Below, one piece after another: positions 17,189-26,164 of a stretch of 64,000 nucleotides of DNA. Below the pieces are notes generated by a model. That model saw nothing but the letters and a program-made list of their open reading frames with translations, ran no database searches and was not told the origin of the DNA. The stretch comes from Clostridium_AM sp963780135. Lineage in GTDB: Bacteria > Bacillota > Clostridia > Clostridiales > Clostridiaceae. Position 1 is the stretch's first letter. Each line of letters begins with the position of its first letter. Made by a program: the position numbers and the translations under genes. The stretch spans positions 2,170,001-2,234,000 of the forward strand of contig CAWAAR010000003.1 in NCBI GenBank assembly GCA_963780135.1, in the 5' to 3' direction.

Positions 17189-18349
17189 TTACATACATTC
17201 TTTCAGCAACTCGAAAATTTCTTCGTGACTCAGCTTTTTGCAACATCCAGCGGTAGTATTGGATGTTTCTGCTACGGATTTCAAAATACTCTCATCCGTA
17301 ATTCCCATTTGGGAAAAAGTTACGGGTAAACCAATCTCCTTAATGAAATCCGCAAGAGCATTGATTCCTGCAAGAGCTAGTTCATCCTCATTTCTATCGT
17401 TAGGGCTGATACCCCATACTGTCTGTGCAAATCTTGCAAATTTCGAGATACCGTCCTTATAAATATGACGGTAAAGTGCAGGATGAATAACAGCCAAGCC
17501 CTGCCCGTGATTGCAGTCAGTGTAAGCACCGAGTTGATGTTCAATCTGGTGCGCCTGAAAATCGGTTGTTTTTCCAAGCTTCAAAATACCGTTTTCTCCC
17601 ATTGCGGAATCCCACATCAATTCCCCACGGGCAAATTCATCCTGCGGATTCTTGATAAGCGCACGGATGTTATGAATGGTATTTCTCATGACAGCTTCGT
17701 TTATCTCATCGGATACATTGCTAGCTTGCGGTTTTCCAAAATAGGTTTCCATGCAGTGGCTTAATGTATCAAAAGCTCCAGAAATAACTTGTTTAAATGG
17801 TACGGACATTGTAAGCTCACTGTCCAGTACAACAAAGTTGGCATATGCACCAAATACACCGGTTTTAATTTTTTTCTCTTCGTTCGTAATGACCGCACCA
17901 CAATTCTGTTCTGCACCAGTGCCTGATGCTGTAACAATAGCACCCATTAGAAGATATTCAGTTGGGATTTTTCCCTTGCTATACTCCATTTCCCAGATAT
18001 CCTCATCGTATTTTGCCTGAGCTGCAACAATCTTACAACAGTCGATGACAGAACCACCACCAACGGCAAGAATGAAATCTACATTGTTGTCCTTTGCAAG
18101 CTTTGCACCTTCCTGTACTTTTGCATAAGTTGGATTTGACATGATACCAGAGAATTCAACAACCGTTTTCCCTGCGGCATCCAATAGTGACATTATTTTT
18201 TGATAGAGTCCACTCCGTTTAATAGAACCACCGCCGTAGGCAAACATAACCGTTTTTCCAACCTTAGAAAGCTCAGCGGAAATTGACTGCTCTGCACAGC
18301 CTTTGCCAAAATACACCTTTACCGGAAAAGAATAATTAAAAGTTTTCAT
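17189..18349 (-). CDS. iron-containing alcohol dehydrogenase (butanol-dehydrogenase-like)
   Basis: A 386-residue Fe-ADH with NAD(P)-binding GGGSVIDCCK near 93, ASGTGAEQN near 143, and metal-ligand segments DTLSHCMETY, HQIEHQLGAY and DCNHGQGLAV. The length and the FGKGCAEQS start resemble clostridial NADH-dependent butanol dehydrogenases. The start at 18349 is preceded by GGAGAT on the minus strand; an in-frame upstream Met lacks this. Its promoter (18420-18450) has a MerR-type 19-bp spacer almost identical to one beside the merR gene at 19311, which is the likely regulator. Confidence 0.9.
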   Translation of the reverse strand: MKTFNYSFPVKVYFGKGCAEQSISAELSKVGKTVMFAYGGGSIKRSGLYQKIMSLLDAAGKTVVEFSGIMSNPTYAKVQEGAKLAKDNNVDFILAVGGGSVIDCCKIVAAQAKYDEDIWEMEYSKGKIPTEYLLMGAIVTASGTGAEQNCGAVITNEEKKIKTGVFGAYANFVVLDSELTMSVPFKQVISGAFDTLSHCMETYFGKPQASNVSDEINEAVMRNTIHNIRALIKNPQDEFARGELMWDSAMGENGILKLGKTTDFQAHQIEHQLGAYTDCNHGQGLAVIHPALYRHIYKDGISKFARFAQTVWGISPNDRNEDELALAGINALADFIKEIGLPVTFSQMGITDESILKSVAETSNTTAGCCKKLSHEEIFELLKECM

Positions 18350-18419
18350 GATAAATCTCCTTTGCAATTTTATTAATCTAAAACAGGTTGAATCCAGTCA
18401 TTTAACCTGTTACTATAAG

Positions 18420-18450
18420 AGTATAGTACCCGGTTGTTGCTACCGGTCAA
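18420..18450 (-). promoter_or_regulatory. MerR-type promoter of the alcohol dehydrogenase at 17189
   Basis: Reading leftwards: TTGACC (18445-18450), 19-bp spacer carrying an ACCGG...CCGGGT inverted repeat, TATACT (18420-18425). Nearly identical in layout and sequence to 19209-19239. Confidence 0.75.
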
Positions 18451-18479
18451 TACCTTTTTTGAAAATTTTCTCACTGAGT

Positions 18480-18764
18480 TCATGTATCCACGGATACATA
18501 ATACAAATTGGCATTCTCTACTGCGATGTGATCGCCTTCTGGAACAGTAACCGTACTTCCACTTATAGCTGGTATTTTATATCCAGTAAATTCTTTTGTC
18601 GTAGTCGTTCCATATAACCAGGCTTGGGCATGATATGTCATTCGTATTTTCCCGTATGTCTCTGCTGTCTTTCTGTTTGATTCAGTTCCCATAAATGGTC
18701 CTGTTATTTTTCCATCCAGGGCACTTAATATATGACAAATCGTATATGGTCTGTTCATTTTCAT
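18480..18764 (-). pseudogene. truncated RibD/dihydrofolate-reductase-like protein
   Basis: About 94 residues from MKMNRPYTICHILSALDGKI, through FMGTES, to YYVSVDT and a stop. This is the N-terminal part of RibD C-terminal-domain reductases, which normally run past 200 residues. The break lies only about 30 bp before the next promoter, so the 3' part was probably deleted. The truncated domain lacks the second half of the NADPH fold. Confidence 0.7.
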
Positions 18765-19208
18765 CTTTATCACAATCCTTTCAAGATGTTCTTAAAAATT
18801 AATCATCATAATTTTTCTTTTTATTATTTTTGTATAATGCATGTTATCGAAAGGGGCATACTCACAATGGAAATTTTTTACACAAAAGTAGCAGCCCATT
18901 ACTTCGCCAATACACATTACTATCCTGTAACGTCAATCGATTTAGAAATTCTAACTCACCAAATGCCTATATGCCATAGCAAATCACAATAAGCCATATT
19001 GCTGTGATCAGCACTTTTATGATGGTAAAATGTTTTATAATTTTCAATTTTTTCTTTAACTGTAACCATATCATCTGAATATGTAAGCCTAAATAAAATA
19101 CTTGAAAATCTAAAATATATGGCATTTCCTAAAAGATGTGTCATATAAAATTTATGAACCCCATTTCAGAGATTAATTGTTTTTATATTCAGAATCTGCT
19201 ACAATGCG
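18765..19208. other. 444-bp stretch without a recognisable intact gene
   Basis: On the minus strand an open stretch 19144-18956 (62 codons, start MTHLLGNAIYF) lies downstream of the promoter at 19209-19239, but has no clear ribosome site and no family resemblance that I recognise. The remainder is AT-rich. It may be the decayed first gene of the transcript that ended with the RibD-like remnant. Confidence 0.35.
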
Positions 19209-19239
19209 ATTATAGCACTCGGTTGCTACTACTGGTCAA
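19209..19239 (-). promoter_or_regulatory. MerR-type promoter, divergent from merR
   Basis: Leftward TTGACC (19234-19239), 19-bp spacer AGTAGTAGCAACCGAGTGC, consensus TATAAT (19209-19214). The operator resembles the one at 18420-18450, so both are probably bound by the MerR protein encoded at 19311. Confidence 0.75.
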
Positions 19240-19310
19240 TACTAGTTTTGAAATTTTTGAAAATTTTCATAGAGAGTTAAATAAAGATTCATTACATGAG
19301 GAGGATTATG

Positions 19311-19706
19311 ATGTATACGATGAAGCAGGCTTGCAAAATGGCAAATATGACTTATGAGGCATTGAAATATTACTGTAATATGGGACTTGTCCCAAATGTA
19401 AAACGTGATAGAAATAATTATCGTGTTTTTAATGAGCACGATATCAAATGGATAAAGGATTTAGTCTGCTTGAAAAAATGTGGCATGAGTATTAAAGAGA
19501 TGAAGGAGTATCTCGCATTATGTCTGGAAGGGCAAAAAACTATAATGGAGCGCAAGGATATGCTGACACAGAAAAGAGTGAATCTGTTAAAAAGCATTTC
19601 TGAGTTAAATGCGAGTGTTGATTACATTGACTGGAAACAGCAACTCTATGATGATGTTCTTTCTGGAAAAACCGTGTATGTCAGCAATCTTATTTTCGTG
19701 GATTAG
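19311..19706 (+). CDS. MerR-family transcriptional regulator
   Basis: A 131-residue MerR protein: winged helix at residues 1-70 (YTMKQACKMANMTYEALKYY, then NYRVFNEHDIKWI) and a dimerisation helix from about 80. No metal-binding Cys cluster at the C-terminus. GAGGAGGA just upstream favours the ATG at 19311 over 19308 and 19296. It faces away from the promoter at 19209 and is the best candidate for controlling that promoter and the alcohol dehydrogenase promoter at 18420. Confidence 0.88.
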   Translation: MYTMKQACKMANMTYEALKYYCNMGLVPNVKRDRNNYRVFNEHDIKWIKDLVCLKKCGMSIKEMKEYLALCLEGQKTIMERKDMLTQKRVNLLKSISELNASVDYIDWKQQLYDDVLSGKTVYVSNLIFVD

Positions 19707-19816
19707 TCAAACAGCAAAGGTTTTTAGTAAGTTCATTTAAAAAAAGTCGGAATAATAATCGTTGTATATAAACTATGATTGTAACAAATTATAATTAAAA
19801 TAGAGAGTAAAAAAAT

Positions 19817-19915
19817 AAGCTGGTGGATATGCTTCTTGAGGAAACTATAGATAAAGATATGTATGTATTTAAACGATTATATTCAGAGACTAATAAAGCA
19901 GGATGGAGAACGTGA
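19817..19915 (+). pseudogene. possible site-specific recombinase fragment
   Basis: A 32-codon frame KLVDMLLEETIDKDMYVFKR, then LYSETNKAG, resembles the linker helix of large serine recombinases (LxLxGxIDKETY). Both sides are lost. The match is short and weak. Confidence 0.25.
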
Positions 19916-19920
19916 AAACG

Positions 19921-20298
19921 TTAACACTGGAAAGCAAAATTCAAATTAGAAGGAATGAGGTGCGTAGCTTTTTTTAGTTTGGATTTCCCAACGTGGACTA
20001 TAAACTTCTGTCGTTCCTCAAGTTCGTTTGCTTTAACAAGAATGGCATTGGAATGGCGGATCATTTTCTTAGCTTCATTATAGATAAGTTTACCAGAATC
20101 AGTTATAACCAGCCCTTGGGTGCTTCGGTGAAAAAGCTTTATGTCAAGATGACTTTTCAATAAATTGATTTGTTTGGTTATCGCATTTGCAGAAATATGC
20201 ATAACCTCTGATGTTTTTAAGAAACTACCACTGTTGGCTGCTTGAATAGATGTTTCTAAATGTCGGTTGTACACCTGCTTATTCCACTTTTCCATCAA
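19921..20298 (-). pseudogene. truncated LysR-family regulator
   Basis: A 125-residue frame with an N-terminal LysR helix-turn-helix (FLKTSEVMHISANAITKQIN, LFHRSTQGLVITDSGK) and linker helix. It stops after about 40 residues of the effector domain, where about 170 more are expected. AGCTTTTTTAG-rich sequence near 19970 suggests a frameshift before the final divergent residues. Probably inactive as a sensor. Confidence 0.75.
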
Positions 20299-20409
20299 GC
20301 TTTTTGATTGTAACTAGTATAGCTTTTTTCTTGTCCCTAGCCAACAGTTTCATAAAGTTAGTGATAGTTTTGATAAAGTAGGGCATAGTGAATTTTTATA
20401 AGTCAATAA

Positions 20410-21264
20410 TCAGAGTATATGCCTTTCAATCTCATGAAGAACAATTTCCATTTTGTTCTTAGTGCTGGCCAGGCACATAAAATAATATGATACGGTGGCT
20501 TCTGGATCCAGGACTGGAACAATTATACGATTTGTAACGTTACCATAGTGCTTGGTTGCTAAATCAGATGTAAAAGATGGAAGCGCAGAGTTTTTAACAA
20601 GTTCCTCAAAGGAGAATCGCTCATCTTGAACTAAAAAATGAGAAGAAGGCATTTTTTTTAAACATAAATCATTCCAAAATCCAATTCTGGAAAAGAGAAG
20701 AAAATTTTCGCCATTTATATCCTTAAAATAAACTCCTTTGTGTCCGGCTAAAGGATGAGCTGGTGGAAGGGATAAAAACAAGTGTTCTTCACCATATTTT
20801 GTACAATGTATATCTGAATCGTTTATAGTTTCCGGTAAAATGATAAATTGGTATATGTTATCTCTTAATCCCTGCAATAAGAGTTCTGTACTTTTCATCT
20901 CTGAGGATATTGTCATTTCAGGATAAAGAGTGGATAACAGTGGAGTGACAGACCATAAAGGTGCAGGAGCACATGAACCGACGGAAACAGTATGCTGACT
21001 TCTGTCAAATGACCGTACACGTTCCACCATATCGCCAGCTTGATTTAATACTCTTTCTGCATATTCTACTGCTAAGGCACCACTTTGATTTAATACTATT
21101 TTATTCTTCTGACGTTCAAACAGGATTACATGAAGTTCATCTTCGAGCTTTTGCATAGATCGACTTAGTGCTGGTTGGGACAAATGTAACTCCTCTGCAG
21201 CTTTTGATAGTGTTCCATATTTAGCAAATGCCAACAATTGTTGTAATTGATATATTTCAAACAT
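20410..21264 (-). CDS. LysR-family transcriptional regulator
   Basis: A 284-residue LysR protein with helix-turn-helix at residues 15-40 (AKYGTLSKAAEELHLSQPAL), linker helix, and a two-lobed effector-binding domain from about 88. AGGAGGT precedes the ATG. It is divergent from the aldo/keto reductase at 21398 with 133 bp between, the usual arrangement for a LysR regulator and its target, so it probably activates that reductase. A deleted copy of its 5' end and the same intergenic region occurs at 6035-6266. Confidence 0.92.
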   Translation of the reverse strand: MFEIYQLQQLLAFAKYGTLSKAAEELHLSQPALSRSMQKLEDELHVILFERQKNKIVLNQSGALAVEYAERVLNQAGDMVERVRSFDRSQHTVSVGSCAPAPLWSVTPLLSTLYPEMTISSEMKSTELLLQGLRDNIYQFIILPETINDSDIHCTKYGEEHLFLSLPPAHPLAGHKGVYFKDINGENFLLFSRIGFWNDLCLKKMPSSHFLVQDERFSFEELVKNSALPSFTSDLATKHYGNVTNRIIVPVLDPEATVSYYFMCLASTKNKMEIVLHEIERHIL

Positions 21265-21397
21265 AGTTCTACCTCCTATTACTATATCATTTCAGTATGC
21301 GTTCTAATTATAGCACATTTCACAATTGGCATTGTACTTTTTTATAAAAAATGTTTATGCTTATTTCAGAACGAAGAGGAAACATGGAGATTGTAAA
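21265..21397. promoter_or_regulatory. divergent LysR/aldo-keto-reductase control region
   Basis: Contains the lysR ribosome site, AT-rich promoter sequence, and a CACAATTGGCATTGTAC segment with dyad character (CAATtggcATTG). About 130 bp are conserved at 6134-6266 in front of a dead reductase. A LysR binding site is inferred. Confidence 0.5.
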
Positions 21398-22249
21398 ATG
21401 AAATATATTATTTTAAATAATGGAATTGAGATGCCTATAGAAGGCTATGGAGTTTTTCAAATCCAAGATCCAGAGCAGTGCGAACAATGTGTAAGTGATG
21501 CAATTGATGTGGGATATCGCTTGATTGATACTGCAGCAGCATATTTTAATGAAGAAGCAGTTGGAAAAGCAATTCAAAAATCAGGTATTTCAAGAGAAGA
21601 ACTTTTTGTTACTACAAAGCTTTGGATTCAGGATACAGGCTATGAAAATACATTAAAAGCTTTTGAAACATCTATAAAAAAACTTAAGCTCGATTACCTT
21701 GATTTGTATTTGATTCATCAACCATTTGGTGATTATTATAATTCTTGGAGAGCTATGGAAAAACTGCAAAGGGAAGGTCGCATCCGTGCTATTGGTGTTT
21801 GTAACTTTAGTCAGGAACGTTTAGTTGATTTGTGCTTGAATAGTGAAATCACTCCGGCAATCAACCAGATTGAAATACATCCTTTCTATCAACAACAGTC
21901 TGCACTTAATATTATGGAAGAATATCAGGTGCAACCGGAAGCATGGGGACCGTTGTCTGAAGGACAGAAGGATATATTCAACAATAAGACGCTATCAAAA
22001 ATTGGAATTAAGTATAAAAAGAGTGCTGCACAAGTTATTCTAAGGTGGCAAATACAGCAGGATATTGTGGCTATTCCTAAAACAGTTCATAAAGAGCGTA
22101 TGAAAGAAAATATAAATATATGGGATTTTGAGTTGAGTGAACAGGATATGAAGGCAATATCAGGTATGGATATTGGACATAGTGAAATAATAGATTATAG
22201 CAATGCATGTACGGCAAAGTGGCTGAATGGATGGAAAATTCACGAGTAA
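21398..22249 (+). CDS. aldo/keto reductase (AKR5-like)
   Basis: A 283-residue reductase with Asp44 (LIDTA), Tyr49 (AAYFNE), Lys74 (TTKLWI) and His107 (LIHQPF), so catalytically complete. Similar to, but clearly diverged from, the near-identical pair at 10219 and 22368. The ATG at 21398 follows TGGAG and aligns with the paralogues; an ATG at 21326 would add 24 residues encoded by the control region. The divergent LysR gene is the probable regulator. Confidence 0.92.
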   Translation: MKYIILNNGIEMPIEGYGVFQIQDPEQCEQCVSDAIDVGYRLIDTAAAYFNEEAVGKAIQKSGISREELFVTTKLWIQDTGYENTLKAFETSIKKLKLDYLDLYLIHQPFGDYYNSWRAMEKLQREGRIRAIGVCNFSQERLVDLCLNSEITPAINQIEIHPFYQQQSALNIMEEYQVQPEAWGPLSEGQKDIFNNKTLSKIGIKYKKSAAQVILRWQIQQDIVAIPKTVHKERMKENINIWDFELSEQDMKAISGMDIGHSEIIDYSNACTAKWLNGWKIHE

Positions 22250-22367
22250 CTAATAATTATATGTGTTTCATAGATAAATTAGTACGATGTTTTACAGTCA
22301 AATATGACTGATAACATATAAAGAAGCAAATAAACAACAAAAATATAAAAAGAAAGAGGTAATTAAA

Positions 22368-23213
22368 ATGGAATTTGTAAAATTAAACAATGGAGTAGAA
22401 ATGCCAGTATTAGGATTTGGAGTTTTTCAGGTAGCTGACCCAGCAGTATGTGAGCGGGCAGTATTAGATGCAATTGAAGTAGGATATCGTTCTATTGATA
22501 CAGCACAGGCTTATGGAAATGAAGCAGCAGTAGGAAATGCAATAAAAAAATGTGGTGTTCCAAGAGAAGAATTATTTATAACAACAAAGGTTTGGATTTC
22601 AAATGCTGGTTATGAAAAGGCAAAAGCTTCTATAGAGGAATCATTAAAGGCAATGCAGCTTGACTATATTGATTTAATGTTGATTCATCAGCCATTCAGC
22701 GATTACTATGGAACATACCGTGCTATGGAAGAACTTTATAAAGAAGGAAAATTAAAAGCAATTGGTGTAAGCAATTTCTATCCTGATAGATTCGTTGACC
22801 TTTCACAGTTTGCTGAAGTTCAGCCAGCTATCAATCAGGTTGAAACACATGTATTTAATCAGCAAATAGTAGCCAAAGAATATATAAAGAAGTATGGCAC
22901 ACAGATTGAAGCATGGGCACCATTTGCAGAAGGCAAGAATGATATGTTCAATAATCCGGTATTAAAAGAGGTCGGAGCAAAATATGGAAAAAGTGTTGGT
23001 CAGACAGCACTTCGTTTCCTAATTCAGAGTGGCGTAGTTGTGATTCCTAAGTCAACACATAAGGAAAGGATGATTGAAAATATCAGTGTATTTGATTTTG
23101 AATTATCAGATAATGATATGAAGAAAATCGAAGCCTTAGATACTAAGGAAAGCTTATTCTTTTCACACCATGATCCAGCAGCAGTTGAGTATATAACAGG
23201 ATTGGTAAGATAA
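22368..23213 (+). CDS. aldo/keto reductase (AKR5-like), duplicate of 10219-11064
   Basis: A 281-residue reductase with the full tetrad Asp44, Tyr49, Lys74, His107. It differs from the 10219 protein at about nine residues (for example Gln30 to Arg, and the last residues), all outside the tetrad, and the DNA is also nearly identical. AAAGAGG precedes the ATG. The 184 bp after it contain a short open stretch KKIVVMISGGMSFARTMHLA that I cannot assign. Confidence 0.93.
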   Translation: MEFVKLNNGVEMPVLGFGVFQVADPAVCERAVLDAIEVGYRSIDTAQAYGNEAAVGNAIKKCGVPREELFITTKVWISNAGYEKAKASIEESLKAMQLDYIDLMLIHQPFSDYYGTYRAMEELYKEGKLKAIGVSNFYPDRFVDLSQFAEVQPAINQVETHVFNQQIVAKEYIKKYGTQIEAWAPFAEGKNDMFNNPVLKEVGAKYGKSVGQTALRFLIQSGVVVIPKSTHKERMIENISVFDFELSDNDMKKIEALDTKESLFFSHHDPAAVEYITGLVR

Positions 23214-23397
23214 AGAGACATAATATTGGAAATCACCGCACTTTTTCAATATGTAAGAAGATGGAGTAGGTGCATGGCAAAAAGATTGTTGTAATGATTA
23301 GCGGCGGTATGTCATTTGCGCGGACGATGCATCTTGCAGCATCCTGTATTATTTAGACTCTTGACATCATTTTAATAAAAAAAGGAGGATTAGTTTT

Positions 23398-23931
23398 ATG
23401 AAAAAAAGTGTATTGATATTGTCTGGAAGTCCAAGAAAGGGTGGAAATTCAGATATACTTTGTGATGAATTTGCAAAAGGTGCAGAAAAATCAGGAAATA
23501 GTATTGAAAAGATTTATTTGAAAGATCATAAGATTGGGTTTTGTCAAGCATGTTATGCCTGTAAAAAGACTGGTAAGTGTGTTCAGAAAGATGACATGGA
23601 AGCAATTCTTGATAAAATGGTAAAAGCAGATGTTATTGTTATGGCAACACCGGTTTATTTTTATACAATGGATGCACAAATGAAGGTACTTATTGATAGG
23701 ACGCTTCCAAGGTATACGGAGATTAAGAGTAAGGATTTTTATCTGATTGCAACTGCAGCAGCTGGAAAAAAACTAATGGAACGTACCATTGACAGTCTTC
23801 GTGGATTCCTAGACTGTTTACCTGGAGCAAGAGAAAAAGGTGTCATTTATGGAGCAGGAGCATGGCAGATTGGTGAAATTCAAGGAAATAAAGCTATGCG
23901 AGAAGCTTTTGAGGCAGGCATTAATGTTTGA
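23398..23931 (+). CDS. flavodoxin-fold NAD(P)H-dependent FMN oxidoreductase
   Basis: A 177-residue paralogue of the protein at 7397. Phosphate loop ILSGSPRKGGNSD, cysteine segment CQACYACKKTGKC near 50-62, flavin loop ATPVYFYTMDAQMK near 94. AAAGGAGG precedes the ATG. It lies between a reductase and an MFS transporter gene, all on the plus strand. Confidence 0.88.
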   Translation: MKKSVLILSGSPRKGGNSDILCDEFAKGAEKSGNSIEKIYLKDHKIGFCQACYACKKTGKCVQKDDMEAILDKMVKADVIVMATPVYFYTMDAQMKVLIDRTLPRYTEIKSKDFYLIATAAAGKKLMERTIDSLRGFLDCLPGAREKGVIYGAGAWQIGEIQGNKAMREAFEAGINV

Positions 23932-24004
23932 AATGAAGGTGGCTTAAGAGGATAGGATAATCTTGTGCACAAGATAACAAATGAAAATTCAGAAAGGACA
24001 AAAA

Positions 24005-25228
24005 ATGAAAAATAAACTAATGAGAAAAATTTCTATTTTATCAGTTTCACTTATGGTTGCATCTGCAGCTGCCATGAATGCCAATATTCCTGCTATGGCA
24101 AAGACATTTTCTGATATGCCTTTATCATTAGTAGAGAATTTGATTACAATTCCATCTTTATTTCTTATGATTTCAGTATTAATAAGTGGTTTTATTGCAA
24201 GACATATTGGATATAAAAGAACAATTCTTATTGGTATTGGAATAGTTGCTGTATTTGGAATGGTGCCAGTTATATCAAGTAATTTCTATTTGGTTTTTAT
24301 TTCAAGAGCTTTATTTGGCTTTGGAGTTGGATTATTTAATTCTCTATTAGTAGCTATGGTTAAATACTTTTATGATGATAATGAATGCTCAACATTATTT
24401 GGATTTCAGAGTGCTTGTGAAGGATTAGGTGGACTCGCAATTGTTTTTATTGCCGGACAATTATTAAAGATAGATTGGCAAACGTCATTTTTAGCTTATG
24501 TTATTGCAATACCAGTATTTATTTTGTTTGCTATTTTTGTACCAAATGTTCCTACAAATGAAATTATTTTTAAAACTGAAACGGTTAACCATAAAAAGGA
24601 ACAAGAAGATAAAAATTTAAACAAGGGGAGTTTCTTGTCAGTCTTAGGATATGTTGTATTAATATTTATAGTAGCTATTCTTTATATGACCATGGGAATA
24701 AAAGTAACAACATTAATGACAAATATTGGTTATGGTGCTGCTACTGATGGAAGCACAGTTAATCTTATGATTGGATTAGGAGCTATGATATCGGGGTTAC
24801 TATTTGGTAAACTTGTAAAAGTAACTCAAGGATTTACTTTGCCAATCACATTCGTACTATTGGCCTTTGCAATGTTTTTAATAGGTTCTTCAAATAGTGT
24901 ATTCTTAACAGCTATTGGCGGTCTTATCATAGGATTTGCATTTAGAATGATTATGCCATATTTAGTTAATAAAATTAATAGTGGCACTACTAAAAATAGT
25001 GGGCTCGCTACATCTTTATTATTAGTAGGCTATAACTTAGGTGCATGCACATCACCATATGGTGCTATAATCCTAGAAAAAATTTCATTGGTTAAATCGC
25101 TTAGAGGAACCTTTTATACAGAAGGAATAATATTAGTAATTCTTGCTGTTTGTGGTACAGTGCTTACAATCTTTTATTCAAGTAAAAAAGAAATTAATGA
25201 TAATGATATTGAGGAAAATTGTGCATAA
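24005..25228 (+). CDS. MFS transporter
   Basis: A 407-residue major facilitator with about twelve membrane helices. The loop between helices 2 and 3 carries GFIARHIGYKRTI (the MFS GxxxDRxGRR signature in diverged form), a hydrophilic central loop lies at about 185-210, and the C-terminus is acidic. The start at 24005 is preceded by AAAGGA. Cargo cannot be told; in this setting an exporter of toxic small molecules is a reasonable guess. Confidence 0.88.
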   Translation: MKNKLMRKISILSVSLMVASAAAMNANIPAMAKTFSDMPLSLVENLITIPSLFLMISVLISGFIARHIGYKRTILIGIGIVAVFGMVPVISSNFYLVFISRALFGFGVGLFNSLLVAMVKYFYDDNECSTLFGFQSACEGLGGLAIVFIAGQLLKIDWQTSFLAYVIAIPVFILFAIFVPNVPTNEIIFKTETVNHKKEQEDKNLNKGSFLSVLGYVVLIFIVAILYMTMGIKVTTLMTNIGYGAATDGSTVNLMIGLGAMISGLLFGKLVKVTQGFTLPITFVLLAFAMFLIGSSNSVFLTAIGGLIIGFAFRMIMPYLVNKINSGTTKNSGLATSLLLVGYNLGACTSPYGAIILEKISLVKSLRGTFYTEGIILVILAVCGTVLTIFYSSKKEINDNDIEENCA

Positions 25229-25284
25229 GTATTAATCTTGCCGAAGTTCCTTAAGACTTGGAAAAATTGCTGAACGTAACTATT

Positions 25285-25350
25285 GTGCGCTTAAATATAC
25301 AGAAAGATGAAGAATGTGAAAGGTGTGTGATAGATGCGATTAGTGAATAA
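25285..25350 (+). pseudogene. aldo/keto reductase N-terminal scrap
   Basis: The frame LNIQKDEECERCVIDAISE matches residues 20-38 of the reductase at 21398 (FQIQDPEQCEQCVSDAIDV). A stop at 25350 and unrelated flanks show that nothing else survives. Confidence 0.5.
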
Positions 25351-25391
25351 ATATAATAAAAAATACTATTATAAGAAATGGAGAGATAATA

Positions 25392-26024
25392 ATGAAAGTA
25401 TTATTAGTAAATGGAAGTCCACATGAGAAAGGATGCACTTATACTGCAATATCAGAAGTCGCAGAGACATTACAGAAGGAAGGCATTGATACAGACATAT
25501 TCTGGATTGGTAATAAGGCATTGAATGGATGTATTGCATGTAAGACGTGTATTACAAAGAAAAAGTGTGTATTTGATGATAAAGTAAATGAATTTCTAGA
25601 TATAGCTGCAGATTATGATGGTTTTATATTTGGTTCACCAGTACATTTTGCAGCTGCAGGTGGAGCAATAACTTCATTTATGGACAGAGCATTCTATACA
25701 GATCTTAATGGAGGTAGACAGTCATTTTATTTGAAGCCGTCAGCGTGTGTCATATCAGCAAGAAGAGCCGGAACAACTGCAACTTATGATCAATTGAATA
25801 AGTATTTCGGATTAATGCAGATGCCGATTGTTTCTTCACAGTACTGGAATATGGTTCATGGTGCAACTCCAGAGCAAGTAAAACAGGATATAGAAGGACT
25901 TCAGACTATGAGAACTCTAGGAAGAAATATGGCATTTTTCTTGAAATGTAAGGAAGTTGGACTTAAGAATGGTGTGGAAATGCCAGAGCGTGAAACTGGG
26001 ATATTCACTAATTTTATAAGATAA
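25392..26024 (+). CDS. flavodoxin-fold NAD(P)H:FMN oxidoreductase
   Basis: A 210-residue paralogue of 15023-15667. Phosphate loop NGSPHEKGCTYTAI, a shorter cysteine insert CIACKTCITKKKC near 48-60, flavin loop FGSPVHFAAAGGAITSFMDR. The protein ends TNFIR like the partial gene at the left edge. Leader and first about 120 bases nearly match the 15023 gene. Confidence 0.88.
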   Translation: MKVLLVNGSPHEKGCTYTAISEVAETLQKEGIDTDIFWIGNKALNGCIACKTCITKKKCVFDDKVNEFLDIAADYDGFIFGSPVHFAAAGGAITSFMDRAFYTDLNGGRQSFYLKPSACVISARRAGTTATYDQLNKYFGLMQMPIVSSQYWNMVHGATPEQVKQDIEGLQTMRTLGRNMAFFLKCKEVGLKNGVEMPERETGIFTNFIR

Positions 26025-26164
26025 ATATATGATGTTATGATATATCATAAAAATTCAGGCAATAAAAGCAATTTCGATTGAACAACGTAAATCATCGAAC
26101 AAGTATGAAAAATAGATACTTGATACAGATGATAAATATAGAGATAGAAAGAGGATTGATGGTT

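Noticed and set aside
18482..18499. ATGTATCC/GGATACAT palindrome
   Set aside because: It lies inside the coding sequence for the conserved YVSVDT end of the RibD-like fragment; no regulatory role needed.
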